NCBI GenBank assembly: GCA_019279435.1
Contig: JAAALK010000079.1
Span: forward strand, 100,775,332-100,839,331
Origin: Zizania palustris
Taxonomy: Eukaryota; Streptophyta; Magnoliopsida; Poales; Poaceae
DNA: 64,000 nucleotides
Direction of reading: 5' to 3'
Both the position numbers and the translations under genes were made by a program. The notes under the pieces were generated by a model. That model worked only from the letters and a program-made list of their open reading frames with translations, searched no databases and had not been told where the DNA came from. Each line of letters begins with the position of its first letter. Positions within the stretch are counted from its first letter, which is position 1. Shown one piece after another: positions 20,516 to 32,531 of this stretch.

Positions 20516-23500
20516 TTATGCGAAGTATCGCTTTAGGTGCTCCGCATGCCAAGTATGCGCTAATTCTTCACCTTCCAAATTAGCTAATTTAAAAGAGTCA
20601 GGACGTCGTGAATGAATAATTAAGTATGGACCTTCCCATTTATTTCCTAATTTTCCTGGCACTATAATGCTTCGCAAAATGAGATGACCCGGTCTAAGCT
20701 CATTGATATTAACCTTCGGGTCAAACCAAGCCTTCGTCTGCTGGTGATACTTTGATAAATTGGCCACAGCTCGAAGTCTTGTCTCCTTTGTTAAATCCAG
20801 CGAAGCTTGTCTTTCTCCTTCTATTTCCGGTTCGGTGCTGCGAAGTGATCCTCGTTTGAGCTCTGTTGGTGTCATAGCTTCATCTCCGAATAATAGTCTG
20901 AATGGAGTGAAACCCGTGGACCTCGTTTGAGTGGTCCGAATGGACCACAAAATCTTCGGAAGTTCTTCGGTCCAGAGTCCTTTTGCCAATCCTACTATCC
21001 TTCGATTTAGCCCTGACAAAATATTTCCATTGGCTCTTTCTACAGCTCCATTAGACTGAGGATGCCTTACTGCAGCAAAACATAACTAGATGCCTAGATC
21101 TTCGCAGAACTTTCTGAAAGGTTATGCATCGAACTGTGTTCCATTATCAACTATGAGTTGTCTAGGCACACCGAACCGGCAAACGATACTTTTCCAAAAG
21201 AATTTCTGTACATTGTTCGAAGTGATAGCTGTTAAGGGTTCTGCTTCGACCCACTTAGAAAAATATTCAATAGCTACCACTGCGAACTTTAAATTTCCCT
21301 TAGCTACTGGAAAGGGACCAATCAAATCCATACCCCATCTGGCCATGGGCCATACCAGAGCAATAACTTGAAGAGCTGTTGGTGGGCGATGGCTCCGTCG
21401 ACCCATCCACTGACACCCTTGGCATGTGCGGACTAAGTTCTCCGCATCTGCTACTATCGTAGGCCAATAAAGCCCCTGGCGAAGTGTTTTCCCTGCCAAA
21501 GCTCGAGGGGCCAGATGGCTACCATAAAGCCCTTCATGAATATCTCGAAGAATATCTTGGCCTTCGGTTTGGGATATACATCGGAGTAAAGGGGAACATA
21601 CTCCGTCCTTGTATAAAATACCGTTGATTATTTTATAATTCCTAGCCCTGAGTTTCAATCTTGAAAACTGTGGCTCTTCAAACGAATTTGTTCCTCCTTG
21701 CAAAAGTTCCATGATCGAATTTCTCCAATCTGTACTTGGAATGCAAAGAATCTCGGCGGAGGGAATTTGTGGCACCGAAGGTGTACTAAGCTCCTCATAA
21801 AAAGCTTCTTCTGATATATCCATAGCTCCGGCTGTAGCTTTTGCTAAGATGTCCGCTTGCACATTTTCTGTTCTTGGTATATTCCGAATTGAAATACCTT
21901 TGAATTGTGCTTCGATCTTACGGATTTCTTCTAAGTACTTTGCAAGCTGTGGATGCCGAACTTGAAAACTTTTATCTACGTGCCCTGCTACTATTTGAGA
22001 ATCTGTCTTTATAACAATTCTTGTAGCCCCTAGAGCACGTGCTTTTCGGTGTCCCAGTAAAATCCCTTCATACTCTGCTATATTATTGGTAGACTTAAAG
22101 TTGAGTCTTGCGGAGTACATTGCTCTTTGCCCTGAAGGCGAAATTAAAACTGCTCCAACACCTGCTCCGGATGCTTGGAAAGCCCCATCAGAATAAACAG
22201 TCCAAATTCCTTCACTTGACTTCTCCGGAACCCACGTTGCAGGGGGAGTCCATTCTGCTACAAAATCTGCTAAGACTTGCGATTTGATTGCTGTCCTTGC
22301 CAGAAAGGATATGCCGAAGGGTGCTAGTTCAACTGCCAACTTTCCAATTCTTCCAGTGGAATCTTTACTTCGGAGCATATCTCCCAAAGGATACGAAGTT
22401 GGTACAATTACATTATGAGCTAAAAAATAATGTCTCAACTTCCTCGAAGCCATTATCAGAGCATAAGTGAACTTTTCGAGCTTGGAATACCTTGTCTTCG
22501 CTCCTGATAATGCTTCGGACACAAAATAAACTGGATTTTGTACCAACTTCCCATTGAAATCCATTTCTCTGACAAGGACTGCGCTGGCAGCAGAGCCTGT
22601 AGCCGCAAGGTAAAGGAGTAGGGTTTCGTCCGCAGTAGGCACCGTGAGTGTAGCAAGATTACTGAGATACTCTTTAATATCTTCGAAGCTTTTTTGACAC
22701 TCCGGTGTCCATGCAAAATTTTTGGACCCTTTCAATGCTTTAAAGATGGGCAAACTTCTCTCCGCAGACCTTGCCAAAAACCTGCTAAGTGCTGCCAGAC
22801 GACCAGCCAGCTTTTGCACTTGCTTTAAATTTTCCGGAGGAGCCATCTTCTGTAGCGCAGTTATTTGAGTAGGGCTAGCTTCAATCCCTCTGCTTGAAAC
22901 TAAATACCCTAACAACTTCCCAGCCTTAGCTCCGAAGATACATTTCTCGGGGTTAAGACGATTCCCACATGCCCGAAGGCTATTAAATGTTTCTGCTAAG
23001 TCTAGGCTATGTTGGTGCTTTAAAGCACTCTTTATTACAATATCATCCATATAGACCTCCACATTGCGACCTAATTGATGACCTAGAGCCTTAGCAACTA
23101 ACCTCGAAAAAGTAGCCCCGGCATTTCTTAAGCCAAAAGGCATTCTTACATAACAGAAGACTCCCGAGGGAGTTACGAAGCTTGTCTTGATCTCATCTTC
23201 GCGTTTCAACCATATTTGATGATAACCGGAGTACGCGTCAAGGAAGCTTAATAACTCTGAACCTGTGGTGGAGTCGACCAATTGATCAATTCGGGGCATG
23301 GGGTAGGGGTCACGAGGGCATGCTTTATTCAAGGATGTGAAATCAATGCACATGCGCCACTTCCTGGAGGATTTCTTCTTAACGAAGACTGGGTTGGCTA
23401 ACCATTCTGTGTGAGCCACTTCTCTGATAATCCCAGCCTTCAACAATTTTTCAACTTCGTCTTTTGCAAGAACAGCTCTTTCTGCAGACATTTTTCGGAG

Positions 23501-24552
23501 TCCTTGCCGAACAGGCCGGGCCTTCGGGTTTACAAGTAAACTATGTTCAATAATATCCCGATTGACTCCGGTGATGTCTTCGTCAGACCAAGCAAATACA
23601 TCTAAATTCTCATCAACTATTTTTTCCAATGAGGTGGCAACTTCTGGAGGTAAATCTTACCAAATTGAAATGCATATTCTTTACCATCTTTAACAATAAT
23701 CTTCGTTGCAATCTCTCCTTCAGGACTTGGTCTTGGGAAGGATTTCTTCGAAGATTCGGAAGGAGCTGAAAAATTTTCTTGATTATCTTGTACATTATTC
23801 ACTTGTCTTGGATCAAGAGGGGGGGCGTGACCATATTCCGCTCTTCGGGCGGTAGCTTGATCTCCGAAAATAGTGAGCACTCCCACTTGTGTGGGCATCT
23901 TCATGCACAAGTAATTATGGTGTGCCACAGCTCCGAACTGATTTAACATGCCTCTTCCGAATATGACGTTGTAGTCATATGGAGCATCCACGACGTCGAA
24001 TATTACTTCCTCTGTCCTGGCTAACAATCCTTCTCCGAAGGTAACTTCCAGGCCAATTTGGCCGAGTGCATCAAGCGGAGGTCCTGCGAAGCCTTGCAAA
24101 GGACGAGTCGCTGGAAGGAGGTGCTTTCTTGAGATGCATAATTGATCGAAGGCTTGAACAAAAATAATGTCTGCCAAACTCCCTCCGTCAATTAGTACTC
24201 TTCGAACCTCAGTTCCTGCAATGTCGGCAGTAATGACAAGTGGATCTGCATGTGGAAATTTAATGCCAGCTGCATCCTCTGCAGAAAAAGATATTAGCAC
24301 ATAGGACCATTCAGGCATAGCAGCTGTAGACGACGAAGTTCCAATGTGCCCTACTTCTCGGACATACTCTCTCCTCTTCCTTTTTGACATGCTTCCGAGA
24401 GTACCTCCTCCGGAGATAGGGAGGACTACTCTTTTTCCTCGGTCTTGCCCCTCTTCTTGCTTCGGAGGTGGCATAATATTGACCACCGGAGGGCGTCTTG
24501 CGTCTTTGAAGTTTTCTATCCGCGCCACAGCCTGGATAGGTTCCGGGCGCAC
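20516..24552 (-). pseudogene. Pol of Tat element E (PR-RT-RH-aRH-IN), broken
   Basis: Polyprotein replicating the element. In minus-strand order: aspartic protease (LIDGGSLADIIF, about 24190, where F has DGGSSADIIF); RT with YMDDIVIKS near 23045; retroviral RNase H (LIASRKLRHYF, about 22450); a second, archaeal-type RNase H (VYSDGAFQASGAG, about 22190), diagnostic of Tat; then integrase with HLAPRALAGKTLRQGLYWP, CQGC, WGMDLIGPF and DNGTQFDA (to 21122). One base is missing near 23655, splitting protease from RT. A TAA at 21122 cuts integrase, whose last part is open again at 21019-20516 and ends in the typical AHTWHAEHLKRYFA tail. Confidence 0.9.
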
Positions 24553-25908
24553 TTCAGCTGGAACTCGGTCAGTAGTACCTCGACCCGAAGTTCTCTCTAG
24601 ATATTCTCCTCTCAGGGCAAGTATAGTTTTGCACGCATCAGTTGCGTGACTTCGGTTTTCACCATGAATACAGTAGAAAAGGGTCTGGCCCTTGCCAGCC
24701 GGTTTCCCTGGCGGCCTCCAGCCGCTGACCTTGTTTCTCGAAGGATGTGGAGCTCATTGGGCGAACTTCTGCGGGGGTGCAATGTTCAGAACTTCTGAAC
24801 GAGGATGCTTTTGCCCCCTTCTCCTATCATGCTGAACTTCGAAGACAGGTTACCGCGGCTGTGCCGAATTTTTTACTTCCAATTTTACTTCCTGCAATAT
24901 GGACGGAGTAGCTGCAGTTCTTCGAAGCCAGCCCTCTTCTGACCTCACATATTCTTCAAAGTATGACTTCAGCTGAGAAACAGAAGATATGCTTTTCCGG
25001 TGGAGTTTATCAAGGAGGCCTGGATGAATGACTCCTTCCCGAGCTGCGTCAACTACTGAATACGTAGTTAACCCTCGGATCTGCGACTTCGTATGAGCGA
25101 AGCGCTTGAAGTATTGTCTTAATGTTTCTCCAGGGAGCTACTTCACCTGGAAAAGACTTCCCGTCGACATTGGAGGCACGAAGGTACCTTGGAAGTTACT
25201 CACGAACTTTTTCTTCAATTGTCCCCATGAATTGATTGATCTTGGTTTTAAAGACCGGAACCATCGCAAAGCTACTCACTGAAGAGCTAGGGGGAAACAT
25301 TTTGCCATGGTGTCCCGCACTCCTCCACTGGCTTCAATCGCCAGAGCGTAAGATCGGACAAATTCTCCTAGATCTTCATCTCCGGCATACTTGCAAAGCT
25401 TCGAAGTCTTAAACTTCGGGTCGAAGCGAACTTTTTGCAGTTCAGGATGTAGCGGAGATTCAGTATCAAAGGAGGCGTTCTCCGGGGCTTCAGGATAGAT
25501 AGGTTCGTCGTCTTCAGGCACTTCTGGAATAACTGGGATGGCTTGTGAGCGAAGCCTATTTGCAGCTTCTTGTCGCCATCTCGCTACTTCAGCTTGGAGA
25601 TTGGCCATTTGAGCGGCCATATCGCCAAGATTGTCTCCATCTCCTCCGGAAGGATCTTCCGGGTCTTGAGAACTGTAAGGATCAGTTCGGAGTGGAACTT
25701 GAGGTGGAAGAGGAACTCCGGGTGGTCGAAGTATAGATGGAGTTGGCGGAGGAATTCCGTATGCTCGAGGAATGGGAATCCCTTCCGGAGTTTGAGGTGG
25801 AGGAAACGTCGAAGGTCCTCCGACCTCAACTGTGTCGGGAGATGTCACTCCGGAGGTCCGAGGGGACCTCCGAACAGGGTTACCAGTTGCGCTCTGCTTA
25901 GGAGGCAT
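24553..25908 (-). pseudogene. Gag of Tat element E, broken
   Basis: Starts MPPKQSATGNPVRRSPRTSG at 25908. A Pro-rich N-terminus is followed by the retrotransposon gag core (FDPKFKTSKLCKYAGDEDLGEFVRSYALAIEASGG) to a stop at about 25276. The remaining capsid and a degenerate zinc-knuckle region (YCIHGENQSHATD, about 24660) lie in the same overall order as in F but with several stops before 24553. The start codon is only a few bases from the captured flank, so the normal leader is gone. Confidence 0.8.
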
Positions 25909-25911
25909 GGT

Positions 25912-26075
25912 GTAGATCCATGGCTAAAACAGTCATCAACCAAGAGCTGGTAAACATAGAGCTAAGGCAGAAACTTGTAATGTATAAATGAAAATGCAAT
26001 TGTATCTGGCTACCTACAGTGAAGTTCTGAAAATATTCACTCAAAGATGGTAGCAACTAAATTCCATTGGTCAGG
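25912..26075 (-). repeat. Captured left flank inside Tat element E
   Basis: 164 bp copying 14955-15118 (Sirevirus C LTR sequence outside E) with two substitutions and no indel, ending in the target-site bases TCAGG next to the 5' LTR. In element F the equivalent place holds a normal leader and primer site (48380-48441). So gag of E is joined to host DNA instead of its own leader. Confidence 0.9.
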
Positions 26076-26559
26076 TGTTGGCGTAAAAGATTACGCTAAC
26101 AGGTTTCTGAAGATTAGAAACTAACAAACGAAGTGTTTGCGAAAGAAACTATTCTAAGTCTCTGAAAGGATAATAACTTAGGATAGTTCGAATGTGTGTA
26201 TTGAATAACTTGTATTCAGTCCTCATTACAGGGTAAAACGGGGGGTTAAAAATTAAGGAAAAGACCTTTTTACCCCTCTATTACAACCGACATAGTGGAA
26301 ACTATTCGGTACCCTTAATAGGGCTAAAATGGTAAAAGACTAATCTAGTTAGAAAGAAGATAAGTCTTCCATCTTAGCTGGCAAAGAAGTCCCTGGAAGA
26401 GTCTAAGTTCGAAGATGTACTCCGAACTAGAGCCCGTCATCATACTTCGAACTTGACCGGATGCATCTCCGAAATTATATATCAGACATCTTCATCTTAA
26501 TCATCAGTCTTTATCTTGTTTCTACGATAATCTTGAAGATTGAATATTTTCCCCCAACA
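26076..26559 (-). repeat. 5' LTR of Tat element E, TATA-less
   Basis: 484 bp against 495 bp in the other three LTRs. The missing bases remove the TATA box region: the sequence goes from GGGGGGT directly to TAAAAATTAAGG where the others have TATTTATAGGCCCAAACATTAAGG. Without it and without a primer site the element could neither be transcribed normally nor reverse transcribed. Confidence 0.85.
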
Positions 26560-26564
26560 TCAGG

Positions 26565-27787
26565 CAAAGAGAACCAAGCAAGAACTTGCACTAAAACTAT
26601 TAAACTTGCATCAAAACCCAGTGGCAAAACTGAAACAGTCGGAGGATGTGATTTGTGAATACTGTTAAACTGAATTAAGAATCCAAGTGAGAACTGTTCA
26701 GTGCTGAAAGCATGAAACTACAGAATCAAGAAACACCAACTTTGTAATCACTAGGTAAAGAAAATAATCCCAACGATGAATCAGAAGATCTCTCAAGGCA
26801 GCAATAAAATATCTCTGATGGAAACAAAGAATCCAGAGAGAACAACATCGGTCAAATGCTTCTCATATAGAAAACAACACTGAATCAGTACCTACAACAC
26901 CGCTGTAGCATAACTTGAAAATACTAGCTCTTGGCATCGCTGTTCATCTCTTATGATGGTGACATAGAAATGTTGCGCTGTGGAGTTTCTCGCAAAACAA
27001 ACAACACTGCAATTTGTCCCTGAAGATGAACAGTGTGACGCACTTCGCAGAATCAGATTATTAACAGCAAACTTCAAAGAAATATATGAGCTGAAAAAAC
27101 AAATAATCAGCACACATATGGAAGAGAGAAATAATAAATTTCTAGTTTGGTAGCCCCCAAAAGTTCAGCCCTAAACCTTAGGCATGGGGTCATTTATATA
27201 GGCAAGCCCATCAAGGTATTCCCCAAAATGCCATTAGGGTTAAAAGACAAAGTATTTACCTAATTGCCATTATGTATTTTCAGAATTATTAATTCTGAAA
27301 ATATATAAAAGTATAGTACTAATTTATTACATCATTGACCCTATTTTCAGCCAAAACCGATAAAGCCTGCTAGATCTTCGACATGTGTCGTCAGTCCGCG
27401 AACTCGACTGCCAGCAAGTCTGTCCCGCTCTCGATCCCTCAAGCCGCCTTGTCACTTACACTGGCTTCCCTTTCGTCGACTTGGTCAAAACGTTGTCTTG
27501 ATCATCAATTCATCCATGTCTTGCCTCATCTACATGCGTACGACTGAGTTCACCTTCAACTTCATCCGGCATCCTCGACCATCTGGCATTAGACTCCCTG
27601 TCTGACCCTGATCACCCGCCATTGACAGTTAACAAGCATCTCAACCCTACACACACGATAAAAGAAAAACACGCAACTCCATGCAACCCATACCATGACT
27701 CACACAACCAACCAAAACAGCCAGCCAATCTTGTCAATCACTCATCATCAAGATAAAACCACAGTAAAAGCCTCACTTGGTTTCTCA
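26565..27787 (-). repeat. Left LTR of Sirevirus C, second part
   Basis: Continues from 15118 after element E. It ends TTGGTTTCTCA at 27787, directly followed by the polypurine complement. A minus-strand TATA box lies at about 27195-27200 (TTTATATAGGC context, as in the solo LTR at 53151 and the right LTR at 58461). Confidence 0.85.
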
Positions 27788-28918
27788 ATCTCCCCCTTGA
27801 TGAGTGTGTTGACAACTCCAAGATAAAAAGAAGTAAAATGTAAGTTCAACACACAAGTGACCATGAAAACTCAGAAAAAGAGCAGAAAGAAACATGTCAT
27901 GTCACTTGATAAAAGTTGTCAGTAAAACGGCAAGCAAACTTAGAAGCAAGCAAAAATAGGATCAAGATCGATGATTTTTTCAAGCAAACTTAGAAGCAAG
28001 CAAAAATAGGATCAAGATCGATGAATTCTCCCCCTTTGGTAATGCAGACATCAAGATAGCAACATGAGATGTGAGGATGAAGTGTAAATGCGAGCTTCTG
28101 GAATATGATTAAGTCTAATTATAGTACAAAATAAGCATTTGCCTTGAATATTGTCCATAAGTACTATATGACAAACTCGGATGAATACAGTCTAAAAATC
28201 AGTAAGAGCAAGCATTTTCATGTTTTAGAAAATAGAAGCATCTCTACTCAAGCTAGCATACTAGACATGGCAAGGCAATAGATGCAAAAGCTAGCAAATA
28301 CAAACCAGATAAGCATACCCCACAACAAGGAGCTTCAGCAAACATGATATGCAATGAATTCAAACTTTTTGATGATTTTTTTATTTTTCATTTTTGTGCT
28401 ATGGTTTATTTGCATGTCAACCTTATGCTAACCGACCAAGCTAAGCCTAGGTTGAAACCATCATAAGCTTAAAGCATTAGTCTTGGTATACACTTCAATG
28501 TCCTAGTTCATACCAAAGTGCTTTGTAACCAGTCTAGAACAAAGCACTCAACCTATTCATGCTAGTTTCTAGACTAAGCAATGATCATTTTCAAATTTTC
28601 ACAAATAAAAGCCATGCTCAAGATAGATATCAGATGCATTCAAGCCAAGTGTAACCAACATTATTAAAAACAATATTCCAAAGACATAATAAAGCATGTA
28701 CTTGTAAAAGCAATTAATCAAATTACAGAAGCTTATGCAGTGCTACACAACTCCCCCTCACACTTAAGTTTTTCAACTTGCTTTCTAGCAAAGTTGAGTT
28801 GGTCCTTAAGGGTGATGCTTATCCCTCAAATCAATGTTTTCGACAAGTAAAGGATAATTCAAGCATTCATTGATGACAATAGGCCTAGACTCCACTCCAA
28901 AAGTTGTTTATGAACAAT
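27788..28918 (-). other. 3' noncoding region of Sirevirus C
   Basis: Contains three polypurine-type complements (CTCCCCCTTGATGAG at 27791, CTCCCCCTTTGG near 28026, CTCCCCCTC near 28752). Multiple copies are a known Sirevirus feature. 28370-28620 matches the tails of A and B. No protease, integrase or RT remnants are visible, so pol is missing between gag and this tail. Confidence 0.7.
27931..28024. repeat. Two-copy tandem repeat, 50-bp period
   Basis: CAAGCAAACTTAGAAGC... repeats at 27931 and 27981 with identical sequence over the shared 44 bases, ending GATCGATGA. It is probably a recent slippage duplication in the Sirevirus C tail. Confidence 0.85.
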
Positions 28919-29114
28919 TTAAAGTTTTTCAACATTTTGAGCTTGAATCAGACATAGTTGAGCAAGTTTGTTCATAACAACAAGACAAGACTCACATTCA
29001 ACATTTTCAGACTTAGACTTCAGCATGACAAGTTCAATGGAAATAGATTCAAGTTTGAGTTTTAGTTCCTTTCGTTCATTAGCAGCAAGTTTAAGTAATC
29101 TATTGTGAGAGATG
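28919..29114 (-). pseudogene. Gag C-terminus of Sirevirus C (coiled-coil fragment)
   Basis: Encodes LLKLAANERKELKLKLESIS and further heptad-like residues with CESCLVVMNKLAQLC, the coiled-coil end of a Sirevirus Gag. It is cut at 29114 by Sirevirus B; the upstream part is at 51063-51327. The longer open frame that continues to 29203 runs into B's LTR and is artificial. Confidence 0.75.
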
Positions 29115-31153
29115 TGTAGGACCGAAAGTAGCGACCAGAGGGGGGTGAATGGGCGCCTAAAAATTCTTTCGAATATATGGCCTGCTCCCAACACCCAACG
29201 CACCTCAAAAGACTAAACAACAAAACGTGAACAGATTGCCTAAGTCTAAAGGTATCTAGCCTAGAAATGATCGGTGCAAAAAAGCAGATAAACAAAATAT
29301 TCAAAACATGGCAGATCAAACTTCTTAGCAAGTGATCTAAGTGTACATGAAAAGAGATGAGAAGTTACTGTTCAAATTTATCTCCTGTTCGATGCTTGGC
29401 GAAGCCTGCTTCACAGTGTCGAAGCCTGCTTCGCCGAGTCGAAGCCTGCTTCGCTGAAGAACACCGAAGTCTAGCGAAGGCTATCGTTGAAGTGCTGAAG
29501 GTCTGTTGAGTCTAGCCTAGTTCGAGTGTGACAAAATGCAAAGTATGCTTCGAAGCGAAGTATGAAAGAATCGAAGCCTGCTTCGAACAGTGTACTTCGA
29601 AGCCTATACTTCGATCAGAAAGCTTCGAACAAAGTTTGCAGAAAGGCAACCTTCGAAAGAGAAGCGAAGCCAAACACACAGTAGCAAGAACAAATCGAAG
29701 CCTACACTCTACCTTCGAAGTTAGCTTGATCGAGGTATGACTACCGAAGTAGTAACCTTCGAACCACAGACCAGCTTCGAATTGAAGTCTGCTGATGCTC
29801 TTCACAAGAGATCGAAGCCTAGACACATACTCCAAAAGACACGCTTCGAATCCACAAACTGAGATCCACAAAGATGACAACAGTAGAACAACTTCTCAGA
29901 AAACACGCACCAAGCGAAGTCTACAAGAGAGACATGCTTCGAAGCTAACTCCGAAGCCAGTCGAAGTATGCTTCACAAAAGTGCCGAAGTATGCCAGAAC
30001 AAAACCTTAGAACAGAGCACACTTCAAAGCTAGATTCACAGTTCAAGTTCGGAGTTAAAAGTTTTAGCAAAGCCTTCGAAGATGTCAGGTCGAAGCCTGC
30101 TTCACAGAGCTGATAGACTTCAAACAGACAAGAGGGCTTCGTCAGAAACAGCTAGAGAAAAGGCTAGGCTTTGTCTACTCGATCAAAAAGGCTATGCAGG
30201 AAAAAAGCAAAGCTAGAGTACTAGCACACTGTAGCTACAGGAAAGTAGTACTACTTTCTACAGTACACATGAACTAGTACTCTCACGTGAAGAACAAACG
30301 AAGCATCCAGAGGAGCAACTGCTCAGGAATAAAATGACTGCACGCAACACGAAACTACAGAACTATTAACTAAATGCTGCACACAAAACAGCAGGAATAG
30401 AATCATCCAGACCAAAGAATAAAAATGAGATGAACTCACGAAGAAAACAGAAGCAAGCTTCCTGGCGGCGCACGCATGAACAGGAGAGGAAAAACCCAAT
30501 GAATGGATTAAAAAGTGATTTCTTCAAAGGGTAACCTAACCCTAGGGATTGGGGCCCTATTTATAGACTGCCCAATAGCTAGGAATATTTCACCAGCCCC
30601 TTAGGGTTTTTTACAGACGCTGAAATAAAAGGAAAAGACTAAACTGCCCTTAGGATATGTTTACAGACTCGACTGACCTACTATGGGCCTAGGGACAAAA
30701 TAGTAAACTCCTATTTACAGATGACTTATCCAGAAGCTAAGCTTTCATAGCGACTATGGCTTCTCTTCTGGACTGTCCGATACAAGATCAGCGGTCGTCA
30801 GTTTTGCGCCGAAACTGACAAAGCCTCCACCGACTTTGCACCAGGTACCCAGATTGGGCCGGCCCGACTCTGCAGCTCTCTCAGCCCGGCAATCACTCAA
30901 CGCCCGTGTACCTGAGTCAATCCTGGTCAACAGCCCAGTGGGTCTTCTGCTGCACCTGGCCCATGTACCCGGATTGGGCCAGCCCGACTTCGTGGCCCCT
31001 CTGCCCGATAGTCACTTGCTGCCCGTGTACCTGAGTCACACGCGGCCCAGACGCAACAGACCTTCTCTCTTCTTCTGTCCTCTTTGACTATCGTTGACAA
31101 TGACTCATCACATCTAGAGCCATGAGGCCCACGCTATTCAGCATGGCTCCTCA
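29115..31153 (-). repeat. 3' LTR of Sirevirus B
   Basis: 2039 bp. Contains the TTCGAAG array (about 29380-30130), TATA complement TATTTATA at 30558-30565, and the U3 doublet at about 30840-31035. It is followed by the polypurine complement ATCTCCCCCTTGATGAG. Confidence 0.95.
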
Positions 31154-32531
31154 ATCTCCCCCTTGATGAGTGCATTGTCTACACTTCATTTCTTCAGCTC
31201 TTCAGTACCTGCGAACACATGTGGAAACACGAAAACAAAGCACAAGAAAACAAAGAAGAAGAAAATAAAGTAAAAGTTTAACCCTAATGACCAAAAGCCA
31301 AACAAAAAGCAAGAGGTGGTCATTATAGTTAACCAAATGTAAAATCTCAAAATGAGTGCGATGTCAGAAACATCAACATGGATATCAAAAGAGTAAGGAC
31401 AAACAAAACAAAAACTCCCTCTGAAACAAATCCTAGAGAAAGCCAAAACTCCCCCTTGAACTCTTATCCCAAAATTCCCCCCCCCCCCTTGTTGACAAGT
31501 GAACTCATCAAGCACTCGAAAGAGACACAGACTCCTCCTGAAACGCAACTCCCCCTCAAAATATGCAATGAATGCAACTGGGGTGCAGGTGGAGTGAATA
31601 AAGCAAGCTTCTCAGATATGATTGACTGCAATTACAACATCTAACAAGTATAGCAAAAGACATAATGTCTAAGACACATGGCATGATCAGTGCAACAGAT
31701 GATATCTAAAGAAAGTCATTAGCACGCATTTTCAATTTTTGCAAACAAAAGCATCACCACATTTTCCAGCTGACAAGCAAGGTAAAGCATGAGATGTAGA
31801 AGCTAACTGATATCTACCAAGATAAGCATTATCCAAAACACAGTGCTTCAGCAAACTTGTTATTATTTCAATTTTCATGCTTTTTCTTTTTCCTTTTTCA
31901 TTTTTGCCAAGGGTTATTTGCATGTCAAAACTTATGCTGACCGACCAAGTCAAGCCTAGGCTAGAACTAGACCATCAGAAGCTTAAGACATTGGTCTTGG
32001 CATACACTACACTGTCCTAGTTCATACCAAAGTGCTATGGTATGCAGTCCAGAACAATGTAATGCGACAAAGCAAACCCACCTGGATCTTTTCAAGTTAT
32101 GCATAAAAAGGCATGTAATTTTCATTTTTCTCAATTTTTCATCATTTTCATAGCACATTTCCATGTTTAAAGCATAAAGATGTCCAAGTTGCATATTTGC
32201 ATCTAAGTCAGGAACTAGCTACAAAGCATGTAACAGATAGCAAGAACATTCAGCCTACGCATGCTAGTTACCAGAAGCAATGGTGATCATTTTTCAAGTT
32301 TAAAGAATAAAAGCCATGCATATGACAGATATCAGACATATCAAGTGAACTGAACCAAAGCATGATCATTGACAAGTAATCAAAAGCATGTACCAGCTAG
32401 AATAAGTAAAGCAGTTCAATCATATAACAGAAGCAAGCTCAAAAGTGTGATATGTGAATATGTATGATATGAACACACACAAAAAGACTCAAGAAAAGAG
32501 TAAAGAAGAAAGAAAACTGACTCAAAATATC
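31154..32531 (-). other. 3' noncoding region of Sirevirus B
   Basis: Contains several polypurine complements (31154, about 31449, a long C-run at about 31480, and about 31550). The part at about 31890-32530 matches 10275-10919 of A. No coding signal; the plus- and minus-strand frames here are short and unconserved. Confidence 0.75.

Larger units (their letters stand above)
15119..26559 (-). mobile_element. Tat-type Ty3/gypsy element E
   Basis: LTRs at 15119-15613 (3') and 26076-26559 (5') have TGTTGG...CCAACA ends, flanked by TCAGG at 15114-15118 and 26560-26564. Minus-strand order is gag, protease, RT, RNase H, archaeal-type RNase H, integrase (25908 to 20516). Between integrase and the 3' LTR lies an antisense, spliced ORF (16054-19695) of the kind known in Grande/RIRE2-like Tat elements, and a tandem repeat. 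The leader between gag and the 5' LTR is replaced by a copy of the left flank (25912-26075). All coding parts carry stops. Confidence 0.9.

Noticed and set aside
25570..25953. Plus-strand frames opposite gag of E
   Set aside because: Shadows of the Pro-rich gag start; they differ in F at the protein level.
29115..29160. Possible tRNA or other RNA gene near primer sites
   Set aside because: The tRNA-like matches are only short primer-binding sites; no cloverleaf is present.
28919..29203. 94-residue minus-strand protein
   Set aside because: Chimeric: it reads from the Sirevirus B LTR into gag of C across an insertion boundary at 29114/29115.
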